From: Candidatus Kosakonia sp. 282A-S69
Lineage (GTDB): Bacteria > Pseudomonadota > Gammaproteobacteria > Enterobacterales > Enterobacteriaceae
Assembly (NCBI RefSeq): GCF_029433855.1
Contig: NZ_JAROAU010000003.1
Coordinates: 1,996,584-2,060,583, forward strand
Length of the DNA stretch: 64,000 nt
Direction of reading: 5' to 3'
The translations under genes and the position numbers were made by a program. Numbering within the stretch: position 1 is the stretch's first letter; each line of letters starts with the position of its first letter. This document shows positions 23,380 through 34,226 of the stretch, piece by piece. The notes under the pieces were generated by a model. It did no database searches and had not been told where the DNA came from. It worked only from the letters and a program-made list of their open reading frames with translations.

Positions 23380-25317
23380 TTACGAGGCAGGCGCTTCCGC
23401 GGCGGGCGGGCGTTTCTTACTGCGTCCTTTGGCGAAGGATTTTTTCTTCTCGCCGCCGGGTGCGACCAGCCCACGGAACTGCCGTACCGGCGTGCTGCGC
23501 GCCTGGTGGATCAACTCATGCAACGTGCCGACCAGTGGCTGCATAAAATCCTGGTAACGGCACTCTTTTTCGCTGATCTGCGTCAGCACCGACTCCCAGT
23601 GCGCGGTCATATCCGGTCGCGCCGCCATCTCCGGCAGCGAGTGAATCAATGCCCGACCAGCCTCCGATGAGTGAATATAACGCCCTTTCTTCACCAGAAA
23701 GCCGCGCTTAAACAGCAGTTCGATAATGCCTGCGCGCGTCGCTTCCGTACCTAATCCATCGGTGGCACGCAGGATCTTTTTCAGATCCTTATCCTGCACA
23801 AAGCGCGCAATCCCCGTCATCGCAGAGAGCAGCGTCGCATCAGTGAAGTGACGCGGCGGCTGCGTCTGGCGCGCCACCACTTCGCCCTTTTCACACAACA
23901 GCTCATCGCCTTTTGCCACCACCGGCAGCGGCGTACCGTCATCATCTTCATCGCGCTCTTTCGCACCGAGCAGCGTACGCCAGCCCGCTTCCGCAAGAAA
24001 ACGCGCTTTGGCGATAAACTTGCCGTTAGCGATATCCAGGTCAATCTGACATTTGCGGAACACAGCATCCGGGCAGAATTGCATCAGGTATTGCCGCGCA
24101 ATCAGGTTGTAGACTTTGGCCTCGTTATCGCTAAGGCTCACCTTCGAGCTGCGCGCGGTCGGAATGATGGCGTGGTGAGCATCCACCTTCTTGTCATCCC
24201 AGCAGCGGTTGCGTGTATCAGGATTGACCACCGGCTGCGGCAGCAGATCGGCGGCGTGCACGCCAATCGCATTCATCACCGCATGGCGACCAGCGAAGTG
24301 CTCCTCCGGCAGATAGCGGCTGTCGGAGCGTGGATAGGTAATCAGTTTGTGGGTTTCATACAGCTTCTGGCAAATATCGAGCACGTTCTGCGCGCTCAGG
24401 CCAAAACGCTTCGCTGCCTCAATCTGCAGTGATGAGAGGGAGAACGGCAGCGGTGCCAGTTCTGATTCCCGTTTATCGTTATAGGCGGTGACCATCGCCG
24501 GTTGACCGCTAATGCGGTTAACCACGTGCTCCGCCAGCGGGCGATGCAGCAGACGCCCCTCTTCATCCTGATAAGGCTCGCAGGCATCGCTCGGCTGCCA
24601 GAGGGCGGTGAACCGCTCCCCGGCGGGCGTCACAATGTGCGCTTTTACTTCAAAGAAATCTTTCGCGACGAAGTTCTCAATCTCTTCATCACGCCGCACC
24701 ACCAGCCCCAGCACCGGGGTCTGGACGCGCCCAACGGAGAGCACACCCTGATACCCGGCATTGCGGCCTAAGAGCGTATAGGCGCGGGTCATATTAATGC
24801 CGTACAGCCAGTCAGCGCGAGCACGGGCCAGCGCCGACACACAGAGCGGAATAAACTCGCTGTTGGCGCGCAGCCGTCCAATCGCTCTCTCCACCGCCTG
24901 CGGGTTGAGATCGTTAATCAGGCAGCGCTGCACGTGCTGGCGCTTTTCCGCCGGCAGCTGCAGGTAGTCAATCACCTCATCGACCAGCAGTTGCCCTTCG
25001 CGATCCGGGTCACCGGCATGCACCACTTCGTCGGCATCGGCAAGCAGACGCTTAATGACATTGATCTGCTTGAGCACTGACGGGCGCGGTTGCAGCTGCC
25101 ACTTCTCCGGTACAATAGGCAAGTCCGCCAGGTTCCAGCGCGCATAGCGGCTGTCATAGGCATCCGGCTGCGCCTGCTCCAGCAGGTGACCGATACACCA
25201 GGTCACCACCTGGCCATTACCGCACTCAATGTAGCCGTCGCCTTTGCGATGTGGCTTGGGCAACACATCGGCTATAGCGCGCGCCAGACTGGGCTTTTCG
25301 GCAATAAATAACCGCAT
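23380..25317 (-). CDS. topB: DNA topoisomerase III
   Basis: This 645-residue type IA topoisomerase cuts and passes single strands and decatenates replication intermediates, working with RecQ. The Toprim domain opens the protein ([14 protein letters not shown], then [15 protein letters not shown] with the metal-binding Asp residues). The catalytic Tyr is in [11 protein letters not shown] near residue 328. The basic C-terminal tail is shorter than in E. coli (653 aa). I chose ATG 25317, giving MRLFIAEKP. It begins 4 bases after the selD stop. Confidence 0.97.
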   Translation of the reverse strand: MRLFIAEKPSLARAIADVLPKPHRKGDGYIECGNGQVVTWCIGHLLEQAQPDAYDSRYARWNLADLPIVPEKWQLQPRPSVLKQINVIKRLLADADEVVHAGDPDREGQLLVDEVIDYLQLPAEKRQHVQRCLINDLNPQAVERAIGRLRANSEFIPLCVSALARARADWLYGINMTRAYTLLGRNAGYQGVLSVGRVQTPVLGLVVRRDEEIENFVAKDFFEVKAHIVTPAGERFTALWQPSDACEPYQDEEGRLLHRPLAEHVVNRISGQPAMVTAYNDKRESELAPLPFSLSSLQIEAAKRFGLSAQNVLDICQKLYETHKLITYPRSDSRYLPEEHFAGRHAVMNAIGVHAADLLPQPVVNPDTRNRCWDDKKVDAHHAIIPTARSSKVSLSDNEAKVYNLIARQYLMQFCPDAVFRKCQIDLDIANGKFIAKARFLAEAGWRTLLGAKERDEDDDGTPLPVVAKGDELLCEKGEVVARQTQPPRHFTDATLLSAMTGIARFVQDKDLKKILRATDGLGTEATRAGIIELLFKRGFLVKKGRYIHSSEAGRALIHSLPEMAARPDMTAHWESVLTQISEKECRYQDFMQPLVGTLHELIHQARSTPVRQFRGLVAPGGEKKKSFAKGRSKKRPPAAEAPAS

Positions 25318-25321
25318 CGAC

Positions 25322-26365
25322 TTATCGGATCTCAATCATCGGGCGACCGCCGCGGGCGGTAACCAGCTCGCCAATGGCGCTCAGTTCAATGCCATACTCC
25401 GCCGCCGTGGCTTTTACCTGCGCTTCGGCGTCCGGCGTCACTGCCAGCAGCAGACCGCCGGAGGTTTGCGGATCGCACAGCAGATTGCGCACTGCGTCAG
25501 GCATCTCGCCCATCAGGTGGCCGTAGCTGGCAAAGTTACGCTGCGTGCCACCCGGTACTGCGCCCTGAGCAATGTACTCTTCCACGCCCGGCAGCTTCGG
25601 CACATCAGCGTAGGTGAGTTGCGCCTGTACGCCTGCGCCCTGGCATATCTCGCTCAGGTGCCCCAGCAGACCAAAGCCGGTAACGTCGGTCATCGCTTTC
25701 ACGCCTTCAATATCGGCAAACGCCGCACCGGCGAGGTTCATCCGGCACATCACCTCCGTCGCCAGCCCGACATGCTCGGGTTTGAGCAGGGATCTCTTCT
25801 CGGCGGTGGTGAGTACGCCAATGCCCAGAGGTTTGGTGAGGAAGAGTTTGCAGCCCGCCTGCGCGGTGCTGTTCCTCTTCACGCGCCCGGTCGGCACCAC
25901 ACCGGTGACGGCGAGGCCAAAAATAGGCTCTGGCGCATCAATCGAGTGCCCCCCAGCCAGCGCAATGCCCGCCTGCTGGCAGGCAAAACGACCACCTTCG
26001 ATCACTTCACGGGCAACCTCCGGGGGGAGCTTATCGAGCGGCCAGCCGAGGATGGCGATCGCCATGATCGGTTTGCCACCCATCGCGAAGACGTCGCTGA
26101 TGGCGTTTGTCGCAGCGATGCGGCCAAAGTCGAAGGGGTTATCGACGATAGGCATGAAAAAGTCAGTGGTGCTGATAACGCAGGTGCCATTCCCAAGGTC
26201 GTAAACCGCGGCGTCGTCACGCGTCTCATTGCCGACCAGGAGGTTGGGATCGAGGAACCTGGCCTGCTCGCTGTGCAGAATGGTATCCAGCACTTTGGGG
26301 GAAATTTTACATCCGCAACCGGCTCCGTGGCTGTATTGCGTTAAACGAATAGTTTGCTCGCTCAT
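25322..26365 (-). CDS. selD: Selenide, water dikinase
   Basis: This 347-residue enzyme makes selenophosphate from selenide and ATP, the selenium donor for selenocysteine tRNA and selenouridine. The N-terminal catalytic loop GAGCGCK has the essential Cys (no selenocysteine codon). [12 protein letters not shown] marks the C-terminal ATP-binding region. Two start Met codons lie two codons apart; I give the inner one, which matches E. coli (MSEN...). It precedes topB on the same strand. Confidence 0.96.
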   Translation of the reverse strand: MSEQTIRLTQYSHGAGCGCKISPKVLDTILHSEQARFLDPNLLVGNETRDDAAVYDLGNGTCVISTTDFFMPIVDNPFDFGRIAATNAISDVFAMGGKPIMAIAILGWPLDKLPPEVAREVIEGGRFACQQAGIALAGGHSIDAPEPIFGLAVTGVVPTGRVKRNSTAQAGCKLFLTKPLGIGVLTTAEKRSLLKPEHVGLATEVMCRMNLAGAAFADIEGVKAMTDVTGFGLLGHLSEICQGAGVQAQLTYADVPKLPGVEEYIAQGAVPGGTQRNFASYGHLMGEMPDAVRNLLCDPQTSGGLLLAVTPDAEAQVKATAAEYGIELSAIGELVTARGGRPMIEIR

Positions 26366-26564
26366 GGACATCTCCTGTCATTGCAATGGCGCTATGGTAG
26401 CGCCCAAACCGTAAGGTGGTAAGTGCGACAATCTGATTTCGCGCGCCCTTGCTCACTAAGCGAGCGAAAGAGTGATAATCCGTGGTTATATTTTGAGCGC
26501 CCACACCCGCTCGAAACGGTGCAGAACGCGTTTTGCGATTCACCGCAATGTTATTTCGCGCAGA

Positions 26565-26584
26565 TTATGACAGAAATATGACAG
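26565..26584. promoter_or_regulatory. Pho-box-like direct repeat
   Basis: TGACAG occurs twice, 11 bases apart (26568 and 26579). The reverse strand reads CTGTCATATTTCTGTCATAA, close to the Pho box consensus CTGTCATAAATCTGTCAT. It lies 45 bases upstream of an acid phosphatase gene but in the reverse orientation to it. A further hairpin (AGCAGCCA/TGGCTGCT) at 26583-26602 lies in the presumed leader. Confidence 0.65.
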
Positions 26585-26628
26585 CAGCCACCCATGGCTG
26601 CTGCAGTCAAAAATCTAAGGAACCTCTA

Positions 26629-27375
26629 ATGAAAAAAAGCCTTATCACCCTTTGTCTTGCGGGTTTACTTTCTGCCAATGCCTTTGCTCTTGTACCAGCG
26701 GGAAATGATGCCACCACCAAACCCAATCTCTACTACCTGAAAAACGATCAGGCGATAGATAGCCTGGCGCTGCTGCCACCACCGCCGGAAGTGGGCAGCA
26801 TCGCTTTTTTGAACGATCAGGCGATGTATGAGCAGGGTCGTTTGTTGCGCAATACCGAACGCGGCAAGCTTGCCGCGGAGGACGCTAACCTGAGCAGCGG
26901 CGGCGTGGCCAACGCCTTCTCCGGCGCGTTCGGTTCGCCGATCACAGAAAAAGATGCCCCGCAGTTGCACAAGCTGCTGACCAATATGATTGAAGACGCG
27001 GGCGATCTGGCGACGCGCGGCGCAAAACAGAAATATATGCGTATCCGGCCTTTCGCCTTCTACAACGTGCCGACCTGCAACACCAAAGATCAGGATGAGC
27101 TGTCGAAAAATGGCTCCTACCCGTCAGGCCATACTTCGATTGGCTGGGCCACGGCGCTGGTGCTGGCTGAAATCAACCCGCAGCGACAGAATGAGATCCT
27201 GAAACGCGGCTTCGACTTGGGCCAAAGCCGCGTAATTTGTGGATACCACTGGCAGAGCGACGTTGATGCCGCACGCGTTGTCGGCTCGGCGGTTGTCGCC
27301 ACGCTGCACACTAATCCGGCTTTCCAGCAGCAGCTGCAAAAAGCCAAAGAGGAGTTTGCCGCGAGTCATAAGTAA
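26629..27375 (+). CDS. Class A non-specific acid phosphatase (PhoN/PhoC type)
   Basis: This 248-residue secreted enzyme removes phosphate from many organic phosphomonoesters in the periplasm. A signal peptide ends near residue 20 (SANAFA). The three motifs of the PAP2/class A family are complete: [17 protein letters not shown] (the class A signature) and [12 protein letters not shown] with the catalytic His. I chose ATG 26629, which begins the signal peptide MKKSLIT after a GGAACC site. It is inserted between selD and ydjA, which are adjacent in E. coli. The upstream Pho-box-like repeat suggests control by phosphate. Confidence 0.93.
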   Translation: MKKSLITLCLAGLLSANAFALVPAGNDATTKPNLYYLKNDQAIDSLALLPPPPEVGSIAFLNDQAMYEQGRLLRNTERGKLAAEDANLSSGGVANAFSGAFGSPITEKDAPQLHKLLTNMIEDAGDLATRGAKQKYMRIRPFAFYNVPTCNTKDQDELSKNGSYPSGHTSIGWATALVLAEINPQRQNEILKRGFDLGQSRVICGYHWQSDVDAARVVGSAVVATLHTNPAFQQQLQKAKEEFAASHK

Positions 27376-27381
27376 CCTGGC

Positions 27382-27463
27382 TGCCGGATGACGGCAGCGT
27401 TTAATCCGGCCTGCAAAACCAGAGTGGTTGCCCAGGCCGGATAAGCATTCAGCGCCATGCGGC
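27382..27463. repeat. REP pair between acid phosphatase gene and ydjA
   Basis: TGCCGGATGACGGC...AATCCGGCCTGC and AGGCCGGATAAGC...GCGCCATGCGGC are two facing REP-like units in the gap between convergent genes. Confidence 0.8.
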
Positions 27464-27474
27464 GAAAGCAGCAC

Positions 27475-28026
27475 TCAGAAGTGGGTTACAAACGGCGTAT
27501 GATCCGGCACAGTCACTGTGGTAGAGGCTTTCAGTTGCGGCGTACCGAGGTAGAGGAAGCCAACAACCTGATCCAGCTCACCGCAGTTAAACGCCTGGCG
27601 AACCTCGGGGCTGTTGGTCAGCGGGCCGGTGCGCCAGATGCCGTTAAAGCCCTGCGCCAGCGCCGCCATCTGCATCGCCATCACCGCACACCCGGCAGAG
27701 AGCAGCTGCTCCCACTGCGGCACTTTGTGGTGCTGCTGACATTTTGCCACCACGGTGATGATCATCGGCGCACGAAACGGCGAAGTACGCGCTTTCTCAA
27801 TGCCTTTCTCATCCTGGCCTGCGGCGCGCGCCGCCTGCTCCATCGTCTGGCTGAAGCGCTCGCGCCCTTCCCCTTCAATCACAAAAAAGTGCCACGGCTG
27901 GAGTGTGCCGTGGTCTGGCGCACGCATGCCGGCGCGCAGAATGTTATCCAGCTGTTCGCCTGCCGGAGCCGGTTCTGCCAGGCGAGAAGCACTGCGTCGG
28001 TTGACGAGAAGTTCAAGTGCGTCCAT
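27475..28026 (-). CDS. ydjA: YdjA, putative NAD(P)H nitroreductase
   Basis: This 183-residue FMN-dependent protein belongs to the nitroreductase family and matches E. coli YdjA, one of the smallest members. [10 protein letters not shown] near the N-terminus and [19 protein letters not shown] are the FMN-binding segments; [14 protein letters not shown] and GFLYLGTP follow. The physiological substrate is unknown. It faces away from sppA, with a 162-bp gap holding both promoters. Confidence 0.93.
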   Translation of the reverse strand: MDALELLVNRRSASRLAEPAPAGEQLDNILRAGMRAPDHGTLQPWHFFVIEGEGRERFSQTMEQAARAAGQDEKGIEKARTSPFRAPMIITVVAKCQQHHKVPQWEQLLSAGCAVMAMQMAALAQGFNGIWRTGPLTNSPEVRQAFNCGELDQVVGFLYLGTPQLKASTTVTVPDHTPFVTHF

Positions 28027-28188
28027 TAGTTAACCTCTTGTTGTGAAATTTGTTCATAAAATTAACATGGGCGTAGAAATTGTTACAGCGCCGGAGGCGA
28101 TTCCTGCTGACAAGAGGCAGCGGGATAATTAGGATAACCACACTTTGCCGCTCGGGCAGCGGTGGCCGTTAACTCGCAGGGAGAATAC

Positions 28189-30042
28189 ATGCAAACCCTT
28201 TGGCGTATTATTGCCGGTTTTTTTAAGTGGTGCTGGCGACTGCTGAACTTTACCCGCAACCTGGTGATGAACGTTATCTTCATCGTGTTGATATTAGTTG
28301 CAGTCGGCGTCTGGATGCAGATGAGCGACAGCAAAGCGGAGCGCAGCGGGCGCGGCGCGCTGCTGCTGGATATCTCCGGCGTGGTGGTCGATAAAACCTC
28401 CGCCAGCGGTCGCCTCGGCGCACTGGGTCGCCAGCTGTTCGGCGCCAGCTCCGATCGTCTGCAGGAGAACTCACTCTTCGATATCGTCGAAACCATCCGT
28501 CAGGCGCAGCAGGATCGCAACATTACCGGCATTGTGCTCGATCTGAAGAATTTCGCCGGGGCCGATCAGCCCTCAATGCAGTACATCGGTAAAGCCCTGC
28601 GCGAATTCCGTGACAGCGGCAAACCGGTCTACGCGGTGGGCGATAACTACAGCCAGGGTCAGTATTACCTTGCGAGTTTTGCCAATAAAATCTGGCTCTC
28701 GCCACAGGGCGTAGTCGATCTGCATGGTTTTGCTACCAACGGTCTCTACTACAAGGCGCTGCTCGACAAACTGAAAGTGACGACCCACGTCTTCCGCGTC
28801 GGCACCTACAAATCTGCCGTTGAGCCTTTCATACGCGACGATATGTCCCCTGCCGCGCGCGAAGCGGACAGCCGCTGGATTGGCGAGCTGTGGCAAAACT
28901 ACCTCAACACCGTGGCGGCTAACCGCCAGATCACCGCTCAGCAGCTCTTCCCTGGCGCGCAGGCGATGCTTGATGGTCTGCGTAAAGTGGACGGTGATAC
29001 AGCGAAATATGCGCTGGATAACAAGCTGGTCGATGAGCTGGGCTCTGCGGCTGACGCTGAAAAAGCGATGGTGAAACAGTTTGGCTGGAGTGAAGCAGAT
29101 AAAAACTTCCGTGCCGTCAGCTTCTATGACTACTCAACCAAAACGCCAGCCGATGTCGGCGGCACCGTGGCGGTGATCTTTGCTAATGGGGCCATTATGG
29201 ATGGCGAAGAGACGCCGGGGAACGTGGGCGGTGATACCACCGCAGCGCAGATCCGCGATGCGCGTCTGGATGATAAGGTCAAAGCGATTGTCCTGCGCGT
29301 GAACAGCCCTGGCGGCAGCGTCAGCGCCTCCGAGGTGATCCGTGCCGAACTGGCCGCTGCCCGCGCGGCAGGGAAACCGGTTGTCGTTTCGATGGGTGGT
29401 ATGGCAGCGTCCGGCGGGTACTGGATCTCGACGCCAGCCAACTACATTATTGCTAACCCGAGCACGCTGACTGGCTCCATCGGCATCTTCGGCGTGATCA
29501 ATACGCTGGAGAACAGCCTCGACAGCATCGGGGTGCATACGGATGGCGTTGCCACCTCTCCGCTGGCGGATGTGAGCATGACCAAAGCGCTGCCTGATGA
29601 AGTGCAGCAGATGATGCAGTTGAGCATCGAGAACGGCTATAAGCGCTTTATCACGCTGGTGGCGAAATCGCGCAATAGCACGCCGGAGCAGGTGGATAAA
29701 ATCGCACAGGGCCACGTCTGGACCGGTCAGGATGCGAAAAACAACGGTCTGGTCGATGCGCTGGGCGACTTCGATGATGCGATTGCCAAGGCCGCAGAGC
29801 TGGCGAAGCTGAAACATTGGCATGTTGATTACTACGAAGAGGAGCCAGGTTTACTGGACCGCGTGGTGGACAGCATGACCGGCTCGGTGCACGCGATGTT
29901 GCCGCAGGCGTTGCAGGCTTACCTGCCGGCACCGCTGGCCAGCGCGGCGCAGGAAGTGAAAGCCGAGACGGATAAACTGGCGGTGTTTAACGATCCGCAG
30001 AACCGTTATGCGCTCTGCCTGAACTGCGCCACCGTTCGCTAA
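28189..30042 (+). CDS. sppA: Signal peptide peptidase SppA (protease IV)
   Basis: This 617-residue inner-membrane serine protease of the S49 family degrades cleaved signal peptides. One transmembrane helix lies at residues 26-43, and the tandem-repeat periplasmic part carries the catalytic Lys208 ([10 protein letters not shown]) and nucleophile Ser408 ([10 protein letters not shown]), one position from those of E. coli. I chose ATG 28189, which follows GGGAGAA. A clear terminator follows. Confidence 0.97.
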   Translation: MQTLWRIIAGFFKWCWRLLNFTRNLVMNVIFIVLILVAVGVWMQMSDSKAERSGRGALLLDISGVVVDKTSASGRLGALGRQLFGASSDRLQENSLFDIVETIRQAQQDRNITGIVLDLKNFAGADQPSMQYIGKALREFRDSGKPVYAVGDNYSQGQYYLASFANKIWLSPQGVVDLHGFATNGLYYKALLDKLKVTTHVFRVGTYKSAVEPFIRDDMSPAAREADSRWIGELWQNYLNTVAANRQITAQQLFPGAQAMLDGLRKVDGDTAKYALDNKLVDELGSAADAEKAMVKQFGWSEADKNFRAVSFYDYSTKTPADVGGTVAVIFANGAIMDGEETPGNVGGDTTAAQIRDARLDDKVKAIVLRVNSPGGSVSASEVIRAELAAARAAGKPVVVSMGGMAASGGYWISTPANYIIANPSTLTGSIGIFGVINTLENSLDSIGVHTDGVATSPLADVSMTKALPDEVQQMMQLSIENGYKRFITLVAKSRNSTPEQVDKIAQGHVWTGQDAKNNGLVDALGDFDDAIAKAAELAKLKHWHVDYYEEEPGLLDRVVDSMTGSVHAMLPQALQAYLPAPLASAAQEVKAETDKLAVFNDPQNRYALCLNCATVR

Positions 30043-30055
30043 TTTTTCCTTACGC

Positions 30056-30082
30056 ATCCCCTCCGCCGGAGGGGATTTTTTT
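30056..30082 (+). terminator. sppA intrinsic terminator
   Basis: ATCCCCTCC and GGAGGGGAT form a 9-bp stem with a 3-base loop and end in seven T. It lies 24 bases before ansA. Confidence 0.93.
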
Positions 30083-30105
30083 GATTTAGTCAGAACCTAC
30101 TTACC

Positions 30106-31122
30106 ATGCAAAAAAAATCCATTTATGTAGCCTACACGGGCGGCACCATCGGCATGCAGCGTTCAGAGCATGGCTATGTGCCGGTTTCCGGTCATCTGCA
30201 ACGCCAGCTGGCGCTGATGCCAGAGTTCCATCGCCCGGAGATGCCCGACTTCACCATCCACGAATATGCCCCGTTGATGGACTCCTCCGATATGACGCCA
30301 GAGGATTGGCAGCATATTGCTGATGATGTGCAGGCGCACTATGACGAGTATGACGGTTTCGTGATCCTGCACGGCACCGATACCATGGCCTACACCGCGT
30401 CGGCGCTGTCGTTTATGCTTGAAAATCTCGGCAAGCCGGTTATTGTGACAGGGTCACAAATTCCACTGGCAGAGCTGCGCTCAGACGGGCAGATCAACCT
30501 GCTTAACGCCCTCTACGTGGCGGCGAATTTCCCGATTAACGAAGTGACCCTCTTCTTCAACAACCGCCTCTATCGCGGTAACCGCACGACTAAAGCACAT
30601 GCCGATGGCTTTGATGCTTTTGCGTCACCGAATCTCACACCGTTGCTGGAAGCGGGTATCCATATTCGCCGCCTCGGCACACCGCCTGCGCCAAGCACCG
30701 TGGGCGAATTGATCGTGCATCCGATCACCCCGCAACCGATTGGCGTCGTGACAATTTACCCGGGCATTTCTGCCGATGTGGTACGTAACTTCCTGCTCCA
30801 GCCGGTAAAAGCGCTGATCCTGCGTTCATATGGCGTGGGTAACGCGCCGCAAAACCGTGCGTTCCTTAAGGCGCTACAGGAAGCGAGCGAGCGCGGTATC
30901 GTGGTCGTCAACCTGACACAATGTATGTCCGGTAAGGTCAATATGGGCGGTTATGCCACCGGTAACGCCCTCGCCCACGCAGGCGTGATTGGCGGTGCGG
31001 ATATGACGGTCGAAGCGACGCTGACCAAACTGCACTATCTGTTAAGTCAGGATCTGGACGCGAATGCGATCCGCACCGCAATGACGCAAAACCTGCGCGG
31101 TGAACTGACGCCGGATGAGTAA
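30106..31122 (+). CDS. ansA: Cytoplasmic L-asparaginase I
   Basis: This 338-residue enzyme hydrolyses asparagine to aspartate and ammonia. Catalytic motifs are YTGGTIGM with Thr14 and HGTDTMAYTAS with the second Thr-Asp pair. There is no signal peptide, which sets it apart from the periplasmic AnsB. It is followed directly by pncA; the ribosome site of pncA (AAGGAG) overlaps the ansA stop, so they form an operon of two amide hydrolases, as in E. coli. Confidence 0.97.
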   Translation: MQKKSIYVAYTGGTIGMQRSEHGYVPVSGHLQRQLALMPEFHRPEMPDFTIHEYAPLMDSSDMTPEDWQHIADDVQAHYDEYDGFVILHGTDTMAYTASALSFMLENLGKPVIVTGSQIPLAELRSDGQINLLNALYVAANFPINEVTLFFNNRLYRGNRTTKAHADGFDAFASPNLTPLLEAGIHIRRLGTPPAPSTVGELIVHPITPQPIGVVTIYPGISADVVRNFLLQPVKALILRSYGVGNAPQNRAFLKALQEASERGIVVVNLTQCMSGKVNMGGYATGNALAHAGVIGGADMTVEATLTKLHYLLSQDLDANAIRTAMTQNLRGELTPDE

Positions 31123-31129
31123 GGAGTTC

Positions 31130-31774
31130 ATGATGAAAGCACGCGCTCTGCTGCTGGTCGATCTGCAGAACGATTTCTGCGCCGGTGGCGCGCTGGCCGT
31201 CGCGGGCGGCGACAGCACCGTGGATGTGGCAAACAGGCTAATACCCTGGTTTAAAAGCCGCGGCGAGCCGGTACTGACCAGCCTGGACTGGCATCCGGTC
31301 AATCATGGCAGTTTCGCCAGTCAGCACGGCGTTGAGCCCTTTGTCATCGGTGAGCTGGACGGGTTGCCGCAAACCTTCTGGCCCGATCACTGTGTGCAAG
31401 GGAGCGAGGGGGCGGCGCTACATCCGCTGCTCGATCAGCAGGCCATCGATGCGGTGTTCCATAAGGGAGAAAACCCGCTTATCGACAGCTACAGTGCTTT
31501 TTTTGATAACGGTCACCGTCAGCAGACAGCGCTGCATGGCTGGTTGCAGGCGCACAGCATCCGTGAACTGATGGTGATGGGGTTAGCCACCGATTATTGC
31601 GTGAAGTTTACGGTGCAGGATGCGCTGCAGCTGGGGTATGAAGTCAATGTGATTACCGATGGTTGCCGTGGCGTAAACCTGCACGCCGACGATAGCGCGC
31701 AGGCGTTTATGGCGATGGCAAGCGGCGGCGCGACGCTCTATACGTTGGCGGACTGGCTGGAAACGCAGGGGTAA
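31130..31774 (+). CDS. pncA: Nicotinamidase
   Basis: This 214-residue enzyme of the isochorismatase-like fold turns nicotinamide into nicotinic acid for NAD salvage. The catalytic triad is visible as Asp (LLVDLQNDFC), Lys (FHKGENP) and Cys (LATDYCVKFT), with metal-binding DWHPVNHGSF between them. Two adjacent ATG codons follow AAGGAG; I give the first (31130). It pairs functionally with nadE earlier in the window, which uses the downstream product. Confidence 0.96.
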   Translation: MMKARALLLVDLQNDFCAGGALAVAGGDSTVDVANRLIPWFKSRGEPVLTSLDWHPVNHGSFASQHGVEPFVIGELDGLPQTFWPDHCVQGSEGAALHPLLDQQAIDAVFHKGENPLIDSYSAFFDNGHRQQTALHGWLQAHSIRELMVMGLATDYCVKFTVQDALQLGYEVNVITDGCRGVNLHADDSAQAFMAMASGGATLYTLADWLETQG

Positions 31775-31778
31775 ACGT

Positions 31779-32082
31779 TGCCTGATGGCGGCTACGTCTT
31801 ATCAGGCCTACAACGGCATAAAAGCGTGCCACTCCGTAGGCCGGATAAGGCATTTATGCCGCCATCCGGCACTCTGCTCCGGGCACGAAAACCTGCCTGA
31901 TCATGCTGCGCTTAGCAGGCCTACAAAGGCGTGCCGCCCCGTAGGCCGGATAAGGCATTTATGCCGCCATCCGGCACTTCGCTCCGGTCCCGAATACCTG
32001 CCTGATCATGCTGCGCTTAGCAGGCCTACAACGGCATGCAACTCCGTAGGCCGGATAAGGCATTTATGCCGCCATCCGGCAG
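31779..32082. repeat. BIME array with three 105-bp repeat units
   Basis: REP units alternate in orientation. The block GTAGGCCGGATAAGGCATTT...CGCCATCCGGCA recurs at 31836, 31941 and 32046, exactly 105 bases apart, with the opposing unit CTGCGCTTAGCAGGCCTAC between copies. The array fills the whole gap between convergent pncA and yeaC. Confidence 0.92.
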
Positions 32083-32086
32083 ATCG

Positions 32087-32362
32087 TCAGGATTTGAAGG
32101 TGGCGATCGGTTTTGGCGTAATGCCAAACTCCTCTTTCAGCTGCTGTTTGCTCTTCATCACCATCTGGCCGTTGGTATCGATGGTCATATGCTGCGCCTG
32201 CACGTTATTGCGCGCCTGCCACAACATCACCAGTTGCAGACTGTTCTCTTTCTGCTCGGGCGTCAGCGCGACGCCATCGGGCCATTTTCCCAGTTCAACT
32301 GCCGTCGCCAGACGCTGGTAGATCTCCGGCGTCATGCTGCTCACGATCTCATCAATATTCAT
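32087..32362 (-). CDS. yeaC: YeaC, DUF1315 protein
   Basis: This 91-residue cytoplasmic protein matches E. coli YeaC, a family of unknown function. It has the conserved TPEIYQRLATAVELGKWPDGV segment and a Gln/Lys-rich helical middle. I chose ATG 32360-32362, preceded by AGAGTAAG, which gives MNIDEIVSSM. It follows msrB on the same strand with a 38-base gap and is probably cotranscribed with it. Confidence 0.93.
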   Translation of the reverse strand: MNIDEIVSSMTPEIYQRLATAVELGKWPDGVALTPEQKENSLQLVMLWQARNNVQAQHMTIDTNGQMVMKSKQQLKEEFGITPKPIATFKS

Positions 32363-32400
32363 CTTACTCTGCTCTCTGGAATAATAGCTGAATCGATTTT

Positions 32401-32814
32401 TCAACCGCGTGTCTGGTCGCCATTCTCTTGATCGGTGAAGCTCAGCGATGCGGAGTTAACGCAATAGCGCTCACCGGTAGGCTGTGGGCCGTCCGGAAAC
32501 ACATGTCCCAGATGCGCATCACACTTACCGCAACGGATCTCCACACGCTGCATGCCGTGGGAGTAGTCATTGATATAACGGATCGCCTCTTCGCTCACCG
32601 GCTCATAGAAGCTCGGCCAGCCGCAGCCAGAATCATACTTGGTCTCGGCGTTGAAGAGCGCGGCATCGCACACCAGGCAGTGGTAGACACCATCACGCTT
32701 GTTGTGCAGCAGGCGTCCGCTAAACGGCGGCTCGGTGCCATGATTTTGCGTTACGTAGAACTGCATTTCGGTCAGATCGTTTTTCAGATCGTCGTGGGAA
32801 GAATTGTTGGTCAT
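32401..32814 (-). CDS. msrB: Peptide-methionine (R)-S-oxide reductase
   Basis: This 137-residue enzyme repairs the R form of methionine sulfoxide in proteins. Two CxxC zinc pairs (CLVCDAAL and [10 protein letters not shown]) and the catalytic Cys in RYCVNSASL are visible, along with the substrate site GCGWPSF. It has no signal peptide, so it acts in the cytoplasm. Transcription diverges from gapA, as in E. coli. Confidence 0.96.
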   Translation of the reverse strand: MTNNSSHDDLKNDLTEMQFYVTQNHGTEPPFSGRLLHNKRDGVYHCLVCDAALFNAETKYDSGCGWPSFYEPVSEEAIRYINDYSHGMQRVEIRCGKCDAHLGHVFPDGPQPTGERYCVNSASLSFTDQENGDQTRG

Positions 32815-32933
32815 TTATTTACATCTCGCGGTCATGATTCGACAACTTATCAGCATGATTCTAACAAAACATTAACACTCAGGGTTCGACTTTTGTTCTA
32901 AACTTAGCAGTTGCGATAAAGCAGCCAGGGAAT

Positions 32934-32949
32934 TGTGATGAGTCTCACA
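32934..32949. promoter_or_regulatory. CRP site upstream of gapA
   Basis: TGTGA-N6-TCACA is a perfect CRP core. It lies 208 bases before the gapA ATG and about 120 bases upstream of msrB, so either divergent gene could be its target; cAMP-CRP control of gapA is known in E. coli. Confidence 0.75.
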
Positions 32950-33085
32950 TTTTTATCTCGAGTGGCCTTTAAAATTTCCGGCGACACCCCATATGGGGAA
33001 GATGCTCAAAGGGAAAGTGAGATTAATCAGTCTGACCACGGACATGCGGATGATTGATTTGTCGCAATGATTGACACGATTCCGC

Positions 33086-33113
33086 TTGACGCTGCGTAAG
33101 GTTTTTGTAATTT
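33086..33113 (+). promoter_or_regulatory. Probable main gapA sigma-70 promoter
   Basis: TTGACG at 33086 and TAATTT or the overlapping TGTAAT near 33106-33113 lie about 45 bases before the ATG, and the sequence closely follows the E. coli gapA upstream region. The -10 assignment is uncertain by two bases. The 342-bp msrB-gapA gap otherwise holds only the CRP site. Confidence 0.55.
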
Positions 33114-33144
33114 TACAGCCAACCTTTTATTCACTAACAAATAG

Positions 33145-34152
<1,008 letters not shown>

Positions 34153-34175
34153 ATTGAGATGGTAAGCTTTCTGAA

Positions 34176-34201
34176 AGGGCGACTTCGGTCGCTCTTTTTT
34201 T
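34176..34201 (+). terminator. gapA intrinsic terminator
   Basis: AGGGCGAC and GTCGCTCT pair around a TTCG tetraloop (one G-T pair), followed by a run of T. Confidence 0.93.
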
Positions 34202-34226
34202 GTTTTGAAGACAGAGGATTGCGTTA

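Noticed and set aside
31779-32082. Regular repeats that might be read as a CRISPR array
   Set aside because: Units are 105 bases apart, palindromic and REP-like, the intervening sequences are themselves repeated, and no cas gene is near.
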